Shown: positions 7,972 to 16,271 of the stretch, in pieces
Numbering within the stretch: the stretch's first letter is position 1
Layout of the letters: every line of letters begins with the position of its first letter
DNA from: Anaerosalibacter massiliensis
Lineage (GTDB): Bacteria > Bacillota > Clostridia > Tissierellales > Sporanaerobacteraceae
Length of the DNA: 64,000 nucleotides
Assembly: GCA_000751555.1 (NCBI GenBank)
Contig: CCEZ01000043.1
Location: 248,001 to 312,000 of the forward strand
Reading direction: 5' to 3'
Program-made: the position numbers and the translations under genes
The notes under the pieces: model-generated
What the model saw: the letters and a program-made list of their open reading frames with translations, nothing else
The model's database searches: none
Told to the model about the DNA's origin: nothing

Positions 7972-8553
7972 ATGGAATTTAATTTTAAAATTAAAGAATT
8001 ATTACAAAAGATAACTAATAAGAAATATATAAATAAATTATTAATAATATTAATAGTAGGTATAATGCTTTTAATTACTTCTAGTATATTTAAGCAGGAT
8101 AAAGAAAAAGAGACAATTAAAAAGAATAACAACATAAAGGAAAAAAAAGAGGAGAATTACATGGAAGATTATGCATATGAATTAGAAAAAAAACTGGAGA
8201 AAATTTTAGGTCAAATTAAAGGTGCAGGAAAAGTAAATGTAATGGTAACTTTAGATGAAACTACTGAAAAAATTCCTGCTGTTAATAAGACAGAAAATCA
8301 AGAAAAAACTAATGAGGAAGATTCTCAAGGAGGTGTTCGAGAAATTAAAAGAGAGGACTCCAGCGTTCAGGTTGTAACGAAGGGTAATGATGGTTCAATA
8401 CTAGTACTAAAAGAAATAAAACCAAAGGTAAAAGGTGTGATAGTTGTTGCAGAGGGAGCTTATGATATAGAGGTAAAGGAACAATTATATGAGGCTGTGA
8501 AAACAGCTCTAGGTATATCAGGCAACAAAGTGGAAGTCTATTCTAGTAATTAA
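7972..8553 (+). CDS. spoIIIAG: Stage III sporulation protein AG (SpoIIIAG)
   Basis: One transmembrane helix (about residues 20-36) followed by a linker and an extracytoplasmic ring-building-motif domain; homologues form a large ring in the intermembrane space between mother cell and forespore. The 193-residue product contains LEKILGQIKGAGKVNVMVTL and the C-terminal KPKVKGVIVVAEGA and ALGISGNKVEVY motifs of the family. ATG 7972 follows AGGTGA by 5 nt; an upstream GTG (7963) overlapping the spoIIIAF stop as GTGA is an alternative. Confidence 0.95.
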   Translation: MEFNFKIKELLQKITNKKYINKLLIILIVGIMLLITSSIFKQDKEKETIKKNNNIKEKKEENYMEDYAYELEKKLEKILGQIKGAGKVNVMVTLDETTEKIPAVNKTENQEKTNEEDSQGGVREIKREDSSVQVVTKGNDGSILVLKEIKPKVKGVIVVAEGAYDIEVKEQLYEAVKTALGISGNKVEVYSSN

Positions 8554-8569
8554 GTAAGGGGGGCTTTAT

Positions 8570-9199
8570 ATGTTTACTTTAAAAAAACCAGCGATTATAA
8601 CAATTTTAGTTGCACTATTAGTTTTAACAGGATATGTTAATCATCAGCTAACACAAAATTCTGTTTCAAAAATTTCCAATGACTATCAAAGTCATGAAGA
8701 GAAAGAATTAGCTAAAGCTAAAAAATCAAATAACAAAGATTCTGTAGAAACCATTTCAAAAGAAAAAAATAACAAAAATGTTTCTAATCTAACAGAAGAA
8801 ATAAATGACAACATAGAAAAGACTATTTCCAAGGAAGAAAACCTTAAAAGTAGCAATTATTTTGTAGAACATAGACTGTCTAGAGATAAGATGAGGGCAA
8901 ATTTAGTAGATGACTTAAGAGATATTGTTGAAGATGAAAAAACTAATAATGAGATAAGAACAAAAGCTCAAAGCGAGATTATCAGCATGGGAGAAATGTC
9001 TGAAAAGGAATTGTACATGGAGGGGCTTATTAAAGCTAAGGGATTTGAAGAAGCTCTTGTGTTCTTAAAAGAAGATGGAGCAAAAGTGGTAGTGTCTGTA
9101 GACGAATTAACAGAACAGGATGTAATTAAAATATTAGATATAGTGAAAAATGAAACTAAGTTAGATCCTTCTAAAATAAAAATTATGAAAAAACAATAG
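8570..9199 (+). CDS. spoIIIAH: Stage III sporulation protein AH (SpoIIIAH)
   Basis: Mother-cell partner of forespore SpoIIQ: a single transmembrane helix (about residues 7-25), a low-complexity linker rich in Lys, Asn and Ser, and a C-terminal YscJ/FliF-like ring-building domain (about 105-209) with YFVEHRLSRDKMRA and the typical EELYxxGLIKAKGFEE-like stretch. It has 209 residues and an AGGGGGG ribosome-binding site. Last gene of the spoIIIA operon. No clear terminator follows except the palindrome at 9310-9350. Confidence 0.95.
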   Translation: MFTLKKPAIITILVALLVLTGYVNHQLTQNSVSKISNDYQSHEEKELAKAKKSNNKDSVETISKEKNNKNVSNLTEEINDNIEKTISKEENLKSSNYFVEHRLSRDKMRANLVDDLRDIVEDEKTNNEIRTKAQSEIISMGEMSEKELYMEGLIKAKGFEEALVFLKEDGAKVVVSVDELTEQDVIKILDIVKNETKLDPSKIKIMKKQ

Positions 9200-9285
9200 A
9201 TTTATAATTTTTAATATTACTCTTATCAAAAGATAATTATAAGGTGACATTATCATAAAATAATAATAAATTGAGAAAATATCTG

Positions 9286-9314
9286 TTGACAAAAAAGAAA
9301 AATTATAATAAAAT
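9286..9314 (+). promoter_or_regulatory. Sigma-A promoter of the ylxM-ffh operon
   Basis: TTGACA (9286-9291, perfect -35), 17-nt spacer, TAAAAT (9309-9314). The -10 box overlaps the left arm of the long palindrome at 9310-9350, so transcription would start inside that palindrome. Confidence 0.65.
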
Positions 9315-9350
9315 CATACTGTCAAGCAAATTGCTTGACAGTATGATTTT
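9310..9350 (+). repeat. 41-nt perfect palindrome (20-nt arms, 1-nt centre) at the ylxM-ffh start site
   Basis: The left arm 9310-9329 (AAAATCATACTGTCAAGCAA) is exactly reverse-complementary to 9331-9350, around a single A. It ends 3 nt before the GTGGTGAT ribosome-binding site of ylxM and begins inside the promoter -10. It may be the spoIIIA terminator (the right arm ends TTTT, then GTTGT, a poor U-tract), an operator for a dimeric regulator, or a 5' mRNA hairpin. The function is not determined. Confidence 0.8.
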
Positions 9351-9365
9351 GTTGTGGTGATTTTG

Positions 9366-9746
9366 ATGGTAGATAAAATTGTTGAAATAGGTATCTTGTT
9401 TGATTTTTATGGAAAGCTTTTAACTGAAAGTCAGTATTTAGCAATAGAATTTTATTATGTATATGATTTGTCTTTAGGAGAAATTGCTGAAGAGCTTAAT
9501 ATAAGTAGACAGGGAGTTTATGATAGATTAAAAAGAGCAGAAAATATATTATATAGTTATGAAGAAAAATTAGGATTAGTTAAAAAATTTTCTTTTACTA
9601 AAGAAAAGGTGAAGGAAATATTAAAATATTCCCATGACATTGAGACTGAGGCAGAAAAGTTAGGGTTTGAGAAGACTGAATGTAATATTAAAAAAATCAA
9701 AAAGATTGCCTTAGAAATATTAGAAAGTGACCAGGAGGGTATATAA
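9366..9746 (+). CDS. ylxM: YlxM family putative DNA-binding protein / SRP-associated protein
   Basis: A 126-residue helical protein with a sigma-70 region 4-like helix-turn-helix in the N-terminal half (LTESQYLAIEFYYVYDLSLG, then EIAEELNISRQGVYDRLKRAE). The YlxM/p13 family is nearly always encoded beside ffh and has been linked to the signal recognition particle in streptococci; its exact role is uncertain. I chose ATG 9366 because GTGGTGAT lies just upstream; GTG 9354 and 9357 and TTG 9363 are in frame but fall in or next to that site. The stop shares a base with the ffh ATG, indicating coupling. Confidence 0.88.
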   Translation: MVDKIVEIGILFDFYGKLLTESQYLAIEFYYVYDLSLGEIAEELNISRQGVYDRLKRAENILYSYEEKLGLVKKFSFTKEKVKEILKYSHDIETEAEKLGFEKTECNIKKIKKIALEILESDQEGI

Positions 9747-11086
9747 TGGTATTTGAAAGTTTATCTGAAAAGCTTCAAAATGCTCTGGGAAAATTAAAAG
9801 GCAGAGGAAAGTTGACAGAAAAAGATGTGAATTCATCTATGAGGGAAGTTAAACTGGCTCTTTTAGAAGCAGATGTAAACTTTAAAGTTGTAAAAAATTT
9901 TATAAACGATGTTAAAGAAAGAGCAGTTGGTTCAGAAGTTATGGAAAGTTTAACTCCAGGACAGCAAATAGTTAAAATTGTTAATGAAGAATTAACTAAC
10001 TTAATGGGAGAAAAAGAGAGTAAGTTAGAATTTTCTCCTACACCTCCAACTGTAATACTTATGTGTGGTCTACAAGGAGCAGGTAAGACTACTACTGCAG
10101 GAAAACTTGCAAATATTTTAAAAAATCAAGATAAAAGACCTTTATTGGTGGCCTGTGATATATATAGGCCAGCAGCAATTAAACAATTGCAGGTTGTAGG
10201 AGAGAAAGTAGATGTGCCTGTATTTTCTATGAGTGATAAAAATAATCCTGTAGATATTGCAAAAGCAGCAGTTGAACATGGGAAAAGGAATGGAAATGAT
10301 ATAATAATAATAGATACTGCAGGCAGACTCCATATAGATGAAGAACTCATGGATGAATTAGAAGGAATAAAAAGCGAAGTAACTCCTAATGATATATTAC
10401 TTGTTGTAGATTCTATGACGGGACAAGATGCAGTTACTGTAGCAGAAACTTTTAATAGTAGACTTGGTATTACTGGCGTAGTACTTACTAAATTAGATGG
10501 AGATGCCCGTGGAGGAGCAGCTTTATCTATTAGAGCTGTTACAGAAAAGCCTATAAAATTTGTAGGAATGGGAGAAAAACTAGATGAATTAGAACCGTTC
10601 CATCCAGACCGTATGGCCTCAAGAATACTTGGAATGGGTGATGTATTAAGTTTAATAGAAAAGGCTGAAAAATCTTTTGATGCACAAAAAGCTATGGAAT
10701 TAGAAAAAAAGATTCGTAGCCAACAATTTACATTTGATGATTTTTTAGATCAATTAGATCAAATGAAAAACTTAGGACCTTTAGATCAGGTATTAGGTAT
10801 GATACCTGGTATTAATTCTAAACAGTTAAAGAATTTAAATGTAGATGAAAAAGAGATCGTAAGAATAGAAGCTATTATTCAATCTATGACAAAAGAAGAA
10901 AGAACTGATCCTGCTATTATAAACAGCAGTAGAAGAAAAAGAATAGCTAAAGGTAGTGGAACTTCTGTACAAGAAGTAAATAGACTATTAAAGCAGTTTA
11001 GAGAAACAAAGAAGATGATGAAGAGATTTACTGATATGGAAAAAAGCATGAAGAAAAAAGGTAAGTTTGGACTTCCCTTTTTCTAA
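9746..11086 (+). CDS. ffh: Signal recognition particle protein Ffh
   Basis: GTPase that binds signal peptides and 4.5S/scRNA and targets ribosomes to FtsY at the membrane. The protein has 446 residues. It has an N-terminal helical bundle, a G domain with GLQGAGKTT (108-116), DTAGR, TKLDGDARGG and the ALSIRAVTEKPIKF region, then a Met-rich M domain (about 300-430) with LDQLDQMKNLGPLDQVLGMI, NSSRRKRIAKGSG and a C-terminal Met/Lys-rich tail. The start overlaps the ylxM stop by one base. In many Firmicutes smc-ftsY precede ylxM; here spoIIIA does. Confidence 0.97.
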   Translation: MVFESLSEKLQNALGKLKGRGKLTEKDVNSSMREVKLALLEADVNFKVVKNFINDVKERAVGSEVMESLTPGQQIVKIVNEELTNLMGEKESKLEFSPTPPTVILMCGLQGAGKTTTAGKLANILKNQDKRPLLVACDIYRPAAIKQLQVVGEKVDVPVFSMSDKNNPVDIAKAAVEHGKRNGNDIIIIDTAGRLHIDEELMDELEGIKSEVTPNDILLVVDSMTGQDAVTVAETFNSRLGITGVVLTKLDGDARGGAALSIRAVTEKPIKFVGMGEKLDELEPFHPDRMASRILGMGDVLSLIEKAEKSFDAQKAMELEKKIRSQQFTFDDFLDQLDQMKNLGPLDQVLGMIPGINSKQLKNLNVDEKEIVRIEAIIQSMTKEERTDPAIINSSRRKRIAKGSGTSVQEVNRLLKQFRETKKMMKRFTDMEKSMKKKGKFGLPFF

Positions 11087-11120
11087 GAATAGATATTTTT
11101 AAATTAAAGGAGGTGAAAAT

Positions 11121-11393
11121 ATGGCAGTTAAAATTAGATTAAAAAGAATGGGTGCAAAGAAAAACCCTTTTTATAGAATTGTAGTTGCTGATTCTCGTTC
11201 CCCAAGAAATGGAAGATTTATAGAAGAGATAGGATACTATAATCCTTTAACAGAACCTATAACTATGAAGGTTGATGATGAAAAAGCTGTTAAATGGCTA
11301 ACTAATGGTGCAAAACCTACTGATACAGTTGATAGACTTTTCAGAGAAGGTGGAGTTTACGACAAGTGGAATGAAAGTAAGGAACAACAATAA
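11121..11393 (+). CDS. rpsP: 30S ribosomal protein S16
   Basis: A 90-residue ribosomal protein with the conserved start [20 protein letters not shown] and [20 protein letters not shown]. It acts in early 30S assembly. AGGAGGTG is a near-perfect Shine-Dalgarno. Standard order ffh-rpsP-khpA-rimM-trmD. Confidence 0.98.
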   Translation: MAVKIRLKRMGAKKNPFYRIVVADSRSPRNGRFIEEIGYYNPLTEPITMKVDDEKAVKWLTNGAKPTDTVDRLFREGGVYDKWNESKEQQ

Positions 11394-11413
11394 TTCCTTA
11401 GGGGGTGAAAGTT

Positions 11414-11644
11414 GTGGGAGAATTAGTTGAGATAATTGCTAAAGCGCTTGTAGATAATCCTGATGAGGTAGAGGTAAATGAAGTGGAAGGAACTCAATCA
11501 GTAATTATAGAACTTAAAGTTGCTCAAGAAGATATGGGGAAAATAATAGGTAAACAAGGTAGGATAGCTAAAGCTATTAGGACAGTAGTAAAAGCAGCTG
11601 CTATTAAAGAAAATAAAAGAGTAGTTGTAGAAATTATACAGTAG
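11414..11644 (+). CDS. khpA: KhpA, KH-domain RNA-binding protein (YlqC)
   Basis: A single KH domain of 76 residues with the nucleic-acid-binding loop GKIIGKQGRIAKAIR (GxxG = GKQG). KhpA works with KhpB/Jag as a global RNA chaperone affecting cell division in streptococci and others. I chose GTG 11414 because AGGGGGTG lies about 8 nt upstream; an in-frame GTG at 11405 would fall inside that site. The C terminus VKAAAIKENKRVVVEII is typical. Confidence 0.93.
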   Translation: MGELVEIIAKALVDNPDEVEVNEVEGTQSVIIELKVAQEDMGKIIGKQGRIAKAIRTVVKAAAIKENKRVVVEIIQ

Positions 11645-11669
11645 GGATTAGCTTTCTAATCCCTTTTTT
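11644..11669 (+). terminator. Terminator or attenuator after khpA
   Basis: GGGATTAG (11644-11651), loop CTTT, CTAATCCC (11656-11663), then TTTTTT. It overlaps the last base of the khpA stop and lies 24 nt before rimM, so it probably lowers read-through into rimM-trmD rather than ending the operon fully. Confidence 0.82.
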
Positions 11670-11692
11670 ACTACCAATTGGCAGGTGAGGCT

Positions 11693-12196
11693 ATGGATTA
11701 TATTCAAGTAGGAAAAATTATAAATACCCAGGGGATTAAAGGAGAAATAAAGATTTATCCGTTTACAGATAATATTTATAGATTTGATGAGCTTAAAAAA
11801 GTTTATATTGGTGAAAGAAAAGTATTAGTGTGTATTGAAAATGTTTGGTATAAAAAAGAATTTATAATTTTAAAACTGGAAGGATACGATAATATAAATG
11901 AAGTGTTAAAATTTAAAAATGAATATTTATATATTGATGAAAGAGATAGAGTTAGACTTCCAAAAAATTCTTATTTTATATTTGATATAGTAGGTTGCAA
12001 TGTATTAGATAGCAGTAAAAATAGTATAGGGATTGTAACTGAAGTCATAAAAAATACAGGCAATGATATATATATTGTAAAAAATAAATGCAATAATAAA
12101 GAATATTTGATTCCAGCAGTGAAACAATTTATAAAAAAAATAGATATTGAGAATAAGAAAATAATTATTGAACCTATTAAAGGATTGATAGAATGA
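11693..12196 (+). CDS. rimM: Ribosome maturation factor RimM
   Basis: Binds S19 and helps mature the 30S head. The 167-residue protein has the N-terminal barrel ([20 protein letters not shown]) and the C-terminal PRC-barrel domain ([10 protein letters not shown], then [18 protein letters not shown] and [19 protein letters not shown]). I chose ATG 11693, preceded by GGCAGGTGAGG; the in-frame TTG 11678 overlaps that site. The stop overlaps the trmD start (ATGA). Confidence 0.95.
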   Translation: MDYIQVGKIINTQGIKGEIKIYPFTDNIYRFDELKKVYIGERKVLVCIENVWYKKEFIILKLEGYDNINEVLKFKNEYLYIDERDRVRLPKNSYFIFDIVGCNVLDSSKNSIGIVTEVIKNTGNDIYIVKNKCNNKEYLIPAVKQFIKKIDIENKKIIIEPIKGLIE

Positions 12197-12927
12197 AAAT
12201 AGATATTCTGACTTTATTTCCTGAAATATTCCATAGTATATTTAACTGGAGTATAATAGGTAGGGCAGTAGAAAAAGAATTAGTCAAACTTAATTCTATA
12301 GATATAAGAGATTTTTCAAAAGATAAGCATAAAAGAGTAGATGATTATCCTTTTGGTGGAGGACCAGGTATGGTTATGAAACCAGAGCCCATTTATGAAG
12401 CTATAAAAAGTGTTAAAAAAGATGGATCTAAAGTTATTTATTTATCTCCTAAAGGGAAGGTATACAATCAAGAAATGGCTAATGAATTAGCAAGGGAAAA
12501 GCATTTAATACTTTTATCAGGACACTATGAGGGAATTGATAATAGAATTGTAGAAAATTATGTAGATGAAGAAATATCTATAGGAGATTATGTTTTAACT
12601 GGAGGAGAAATTCCAGCTTTAGTTTTATTAGACTCTATAGTAAGGCTTATTCCAGGAGTTCTTAGTAGCAAAGAGTCATTTATGGAAGAATCTCATTATA
12701 ATGGGCTTTTAGAGTATCCACAGTACACTAGGCCTAGGAATTTTAAAGGAGACAATGTTCCCGAAGTTCTTCTATCTGGAAACCATAAAGAAATTGAAAA
12801 ATGGAGATTATATGAATCATTAAAAATGACTTACTTGAACAGGGTAGATTTAATAAAAAAAAGAAATTTAACTAATGAAGAAAGAGCTATTCTAAAAGAA
12901 GTTTGTAGAGATTTAAAAAATAAATAA
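12193..12927 (+). CDS. trmD: tRNA (guanine-N1-)-methyltransferase TrmD
   Basis: SPOUT-family enzyme that makes m1G37 in tRNAs from S-adenosylmethionine and so prevents +1 frameshifting. The 244-residue protein has the N-terminal [13 protein letters not shown], the trefoil-knot segments [19 protein letters not shown] and [17 protein letters not shown], and the C-terminal YTRP and [14 protein letters not shown] motifs. It overlaps rimM by 4 nt. Confidence 0.97.
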   Translation: MKIDILTLFPEIFHSIFNWSIIGRAVEKELVKLNSIDIRDFSKDKHKRVDDYPFGGGPGMVMKPEPIYEAIKSVKKDGSKVIYLSPKGKVYNQEMANELAREKHLILLSGHYEGIDNRIVENYVDEEISIGDYVLTGGEIPALVLLDSIVRLIPGVLSSKESFMEESHYNGLLEYPQYTRPRNFKGDNVPEVLLSGNHKEIEKWRLYESLKMTYLNRVDLIKKRNLTNEERAILKEVCRDLKNK

Positions 12928-12930
12928 ATG

Positions 12931-12959
12931 TTGTATTTTAAACATACATATGCTATAAT
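12931..12959 (+). promoter_or_regulatory. Sigma-A promoter of rplS (extended -10)
   Basis: TTGTAT (12931-12936), 17-nt spacer, TATAAT (12954-12959) preceded by TGC. It lies just after the trmD stop and drives the leader and rplS. Confidence 0.7.
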
Positions 12960-12971
12960 ACACAAGGTATG

Positions 12972-13020
12972 GTATAAAGGACGGTCCTCTGTCTATAGGA
13001 TATGAACGTCTAGGGAGAAG
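12972..13020 (+). ncRNA. Putative L19 (rplS) mRNA leader
   Basis: Between the rplS promoter and its ribosome-binding site lies a nested hairpin: GGACG (12979-12983) pairs with CGTCT (13007-13011), and TCCT (12985-12988) with AGGA (12997-13000), with an internal loop on the 3' side. It is followed by the purine-rich GGGAGAAGGGAGG. An autoregulatory leader before rplS (Rfam L19_leader) is known in low-GC Firmicutes. The assignment here rests on position and pairing only; a covariance-model search would decide it. Confidence 0.5.
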
Positions 13021-13035
13021 GGAGGTTTTTATACT

Positions 13036-13383
13036 ATGAATATTATAAAAATGATTGAAGATGAGCAATTAAAGAAGGATATTCCTCAATTTAATACAGG
13101 TGATACTGTTCAAGTACATTATAAAGTTAAAGAAGGCTCTCGTGAAAGAATTCAAGTATTTGAAGGTACTGTTTTGAAGAGACAAGGCGGTGGAGTGAGA
13201 GAAACTTTTACAGTTAGAAGAATTTCCTATGGAGTTGGAGTAGAAAGAACTTTTCCTCTACATTCTCCAAGAATTGAAAAACTTGTTGTTACTAGAAGAG
13301 GTAAAGTTAGAAGATCTAAACTGTATTACTTAAGGGAAAGACAAGGTAAATCTGCTAGAGTTAAGGAAAAATCAAAATACTAA
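13036..13383 (+). CDS. rplS: 50S ribosomal protein L19
   Basis: A 115-residue ribosomal protein at the 30S-50S interface. Conserved stretches are [52 protein letters not shown] and [20 protein letters not shown]. It has its own promoter and leader and is followed by a hairpin at its stop codon. Confidence 0.98.
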   Translation: MNIIKMIEDEQLKKDIPQFNTGDTVQVHYKVKEGSRERIQVFEGTVLKRQGGGVRETFTVRRISYGVGVERTFPLHSPRIEKLVVTRRGKVRRSKLYYLRERQGKSARVKEKSKY

Positions 13384-13421
13384 AATATTGGGACTTATTA
13401 GGGTCCCAATATTTATTTATT
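13383..13421 (+). terminator. Hairpin terminator after rplS
   Basis: AAATATTGGGAC (13383-13394) pairs perfectly with GTCCCAATATTT (13403-13414) around an 8-nt loop; the following ATTTATTC is only moderately U-rich. It begins in the rplS stop codon and probably gives partial termination before rbgA. Confidence 0.65.
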
Positions 13422-13438
13422 CTCAGGTTGGTGATAGT

Positions 13439-14281
13439 ATGAATATAAATTGGTATCCTGGACATATGAAGAAGACTAAAGAATCAATGAAAAGAAGCCT
13501 ACCCCTTATAGATATTATATATGAAGTTCTTGATGCAAGAGTACCTATTAGTAGTAAAAATCCAGATGTTGATAATATAATTGGAAACAAACCTAGATTG
13601 ATTATATTAAACAAAGCAGATCTAAGCAATGAAATAGCTAATAAGGAGTGGGAGAGGTTTTTCTTAAATAAAGGAATACCTACAATTTTTGTAAATTCTT
13701 TAACTGGTTCTGGATTAAATCAAATAGTTAACAAATCTAATACTTTAATTAAGGATAAAATGAATAAATTGAAAGATAAAGGTATAAAAAATAGACCTAT
13801 TAGAGCTATGATATTAGGGGTGCCTAATGTAGGAAAATCCACTTTAATTAATAATTTATCAGGTAGAAAAGGTGCTAAAACTGGCAATAAACCAGGTGTT
13901 ACTAAGGGAAATCAATGGATAAAAATAAAAGGAAATTTAGAATTATTAGATACTCCGGGAATATTGTGGCCTAAATTGGACAATGAAGAACTAGCTTTAA
14001 ATTTAGCTTTTACTGGAGCTATAAAAGATGAACTTTTAGATATAGAAGATTTAGCTTTTAAATTGCTTGAAAAACTTATAAAGCTATGTCCCGTGTTAAT
14101 AGAAAAAAGGTATAATATTATAGTTAGAAACCATTCAACCTATGAGATCATGGAAAGTATTGCTATGAATAGAGGGTGCATATTAAAGGGTGGAGAAATT
14201 GATTATACAAGGATAAGTAATACTATAATTGATGATTTTAGGAAAGGAAGAATAGGAAAAATAACATTAGAACTACCCTAG
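13439..14281 (+). CDS. rbgA: Ribosome biogenesis GTPase RbgA (YlqF)
   Basis: Circularly permuted GTPase that acts late in 50S assembly. In the 280-residue protein the G4 motif (NKAD, in IILNKADL) precedes G1 (GVPNVGKST), then G2/G3 (PGVT, LDTPGIL), which is the diagnostic permuted order. The N terminus INWYPGHMKKTKESM is the family signature, and a C-terminal ANTAR-like helical domain follows. I chose ATG 13439 with GGTTGGTGAT upstream; a longer frame from 13388 runs through the hairpin. Confidence 0.96.
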   Translation: MNINWYPGHMKKTKESMKRSLPLIDIIYEVLDARVPISSKNPDVDNIIGNKPRLIILNKADLSNEIANKEWERFFLNKGIPTIFVNSLTGSGLNQIVNKSNTLIKDKMNKLKDKGIKNRPIRAMILGVPNVGKSTLINNLSGRKGAKTGNKPGVTKGNQWIKIKGNLELLDTPGILWPKLDNEELALNLAFTGAIKDELLDIEDLAFKLLEKLIKLCPVLIEKRYNIIVRNHSTYEIMESIAMNRGCILKGGEIDYTRISNTIIDDFRKGRIGKITLELP

Positions 14282-14301
14282 TTATTGTCTGGAGGGATTT
14301 T

Positions 14302-14907
14302 ATGTTAGAAATTGAAAATGAAATAAGGTCTAGAGGGTATAAATACATTGCCTGTATAGATGAAGTAGGTAGAGGTTGTTTAGCAGGAGATGTAGTGGCT
14401 TCTGCTTTAATAATGCCAAAGGATTTAATTATAGAGGGAGCAAAGGATTCAAAAAAACTAACACCTAAGAAAAGAGAAAAACTATATACTAAAATATTAG
14501 ATAATGCTTTGGCAGTTGGATTTGGACAAGTAGATTCTAGAACTATAGATAGAATTAATATCAAGGAAAGTACCAGATTAGCTATGAAAAAAGCAGTACT
14601 AAACTTAAAAGATAGAAATGGAAATAAAGTTATTCCGGATTTTTTGTTAATTGATGCAGAAGAGGTATATTTAGATATTCCACAAAAAAGCATTATAAAG
14701 GGAGATGCAAAATGTCATGGAATAGCATGTGCCTCTATATTAGCAAAGGTTTTCAGAGATAGACAATGTGAAGTTTGGGGAAGGGAATATATTGGATATT
14801 TAATTGAAAAAAATAAAGGTTATGGTACTAAAGAGCATAGGGAAGCCATAAAAAAAATAGGTCCATCTCCAATTCATAGACTAACTTTTCTAAAGAAAAT
14901 TATTTAG
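14302..14907 (+). CDS. rnhB: Ribonuclease HII
   Basis: Removes RNA from RNA-DNA hybrids, including single misincorporated ribonucleotides. The 201-residue protein has the catalytic DEVGRG at residues 20-25, followed by LAGDVV (more commonly LAGPVV in the family), then ESTRLAMKKAV, FLLIDAE, KGDAKCHGIACASILAKVFRD and the C-terminal GYGTKEHREAI and GPSPIHR motifs. All four D/E/D/D positions appear present. Strong GGAGGG ribosome-binding site. Confidence 0.96.
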   Translation: MLEIENEIRSRGYKYIACIDEVGRGCLAGDVVASALIMPKDLIIEGAKDSKKLTPKKREKLYTKILDNALAVGFGQVDSRTIDRINIKESTRLAMKKAVLNLKDRNGNKVIPDFLLIDAEEVYLDIPQKSIIKGDAKCHGIACASILAKVFRDRQCEVWGREYIGYLIEKNKGYGTKEHREAIKKIGPSPIHRLTFLKKII

Positions 14908-14918
14908 GGGGAAAAGGC

Positions 14919-16268
14919 ATGTATATATATAACTCTTTCCCATTAGAAAGTCTACATTTAGATATAAGTGATTTTTTAATTAAAGAAGGGGATATAATCT
15001 TTGGAGAAATATTAGATATAAATGAAGAACTAATATTTTTAAAGTTGGAAAATATAGGATTAGTAAAAGGGGAAAATAATATAAATATTAAGTATCCAAA
15101 GTCTGGTAGAATCAAGTTTTTAGTTAAGTCTATATATAATGAAAAAATAGAGTTATCCCCTATTATAAATGAAAAAACAGAAAATTTAAGACCAGAAAAG
15201 TTTGAAAATAAAAAAATTATTGATAAGATATTTAGAGAGTATAATATTTTACAAGATGAAATATCGGAGGAATTTGTAGAAAGTTTATTAGATTATAATA
15301 TTCCTCTAAATAAAGATAATGTTTTAAAGGGACTTAAAACCATAAAAAAATTAGAATGGATTTTAAATAAAGAAGATGGAGAAAAAATAATATTATTTAA
15401 TACTGATAAAGAGCCTATGAAGGAAGAAATAGAAAAATTTATAATAGTAAATAAAGAAGAATACAACGAGATGAAAAGTCTTGATTATATATATACTAAA
15501 GTAAAAGATATGTTTCCAGAAGGGGAATTAACAAGCTGGTGTATAAAATCTATTGCATTTATTTTAAAAAATAATATGAATATATCAATAAATAATTTGG
15601 AAAAAATATTTTGTATATTGAAAGGTAGAGAGATAATATCACGGGAAGTATTTGAATTTTTTTATGATGAAGATGAAAATAAAGGTGATAGTTTGATTTT
15701 TAACAATAAAAATTTTATTGATATTATAGGAAAAGATAACTCTTATATTAAAAATTATTATAAGGATTTAAATAAAAAAATAGAATATATTAATAATAAA
15801 ATTAAAAACAATTTTTTAAAAATAGACAATGATACTAAAAAAAATATTGAAAAGTTAGGTGACAGTTTAAAGTTTTTAGAAGAAATAAACAAAGAAATGA
15901 CCTTTGTCTATGTACCAATATTTGCTGATAAAGAGGAGAATAGAGGTTCTGTATCTATGTTTAAAAAGGCAAATAAAAATATTAATAAAGGTGATAAATT
16001 AAATGTATTTATTAATTTGGATATGGATTATTTAAATAAAGTTAAAATATATTGTGAGGCATTTGACAATTTATTAAATATTAGTTTCAATATAGAAAAG
16101 AAAGATATATACTTATTTAAACAAAATGAGGAAATACTTTATAATCTTATAAGAGAAAGCGGGTATAAATTAAATGCTGTAAATTATATAGAGGATAGAG
16201 ACATAAACTTATTAGATACCTTATCAGACAACCAGAATCCATACTATTATTTAGATGTGAGGGTGTAA
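14919..16268 (+). CDS. Uncharacterised protein with FliK C-terminal-like domain (YlqG-type position)
   Basis: A 449-residue protein, Lys/Glu/Asn-rich, with no signal or transmembrane segment. The N terminus (about 18-75) looks like a small beta-barrel (KEGDIIFGEILDINEELIFL and on). The middle is helical. The last about 120 residues resemble the Flg_hook/FliK C-terminal fold: VYVPIFADKEENRGSVSMF, a strand with NVFINLDMDYLNKVKI, and LYNLIRESGYKLNAV. In B. subtilis the gene between rnhB and ylqH is ylqG, and this matches in position. It is directly followed by a FlhB-C-like gene, suggesting the two proteins act together. Biochemical role unknown. Confidence 0.55.
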   Translation: MYIYNSFPLESLHLDISDFLIKEGDIIFGEILDINEELIFLKLENIGLVKGENNINIKYPKSGRIKFLVKSIYNEKIELSPIINEKTENLRPEKFENKKIIDKIFREYNILQDEISEEFVESLLDYNIPLNKDNVLKGLKTIKKLEWILNKEDGEKIILFNTDKEPMKEEIEKFIIVNKEEYNEMKSLDYIYTKVKDMFPEGELTSWCIKSIAFILKNNMNISINNLEKIFCILKGREIISREVFEFFYDEDENKGDSLIFNNKNFIDIIGKDNSYIKNYYKDLNKKIEYINNKIKNNFLKIDNDTKKNIEKLGDSLKFLEEINKEMTFVYVPIFADKEENRGSVSMFKKANKNINKGDKLNVFINLDMDYLNKVKIYCEAFDNLLNISFNIEKKDIYLFKQNEEILYNLIRESGYKLNAVNYIEDRDINLLDTLSDNQNPYYYLDVRV

Positions 16269-16271
16269 GAT

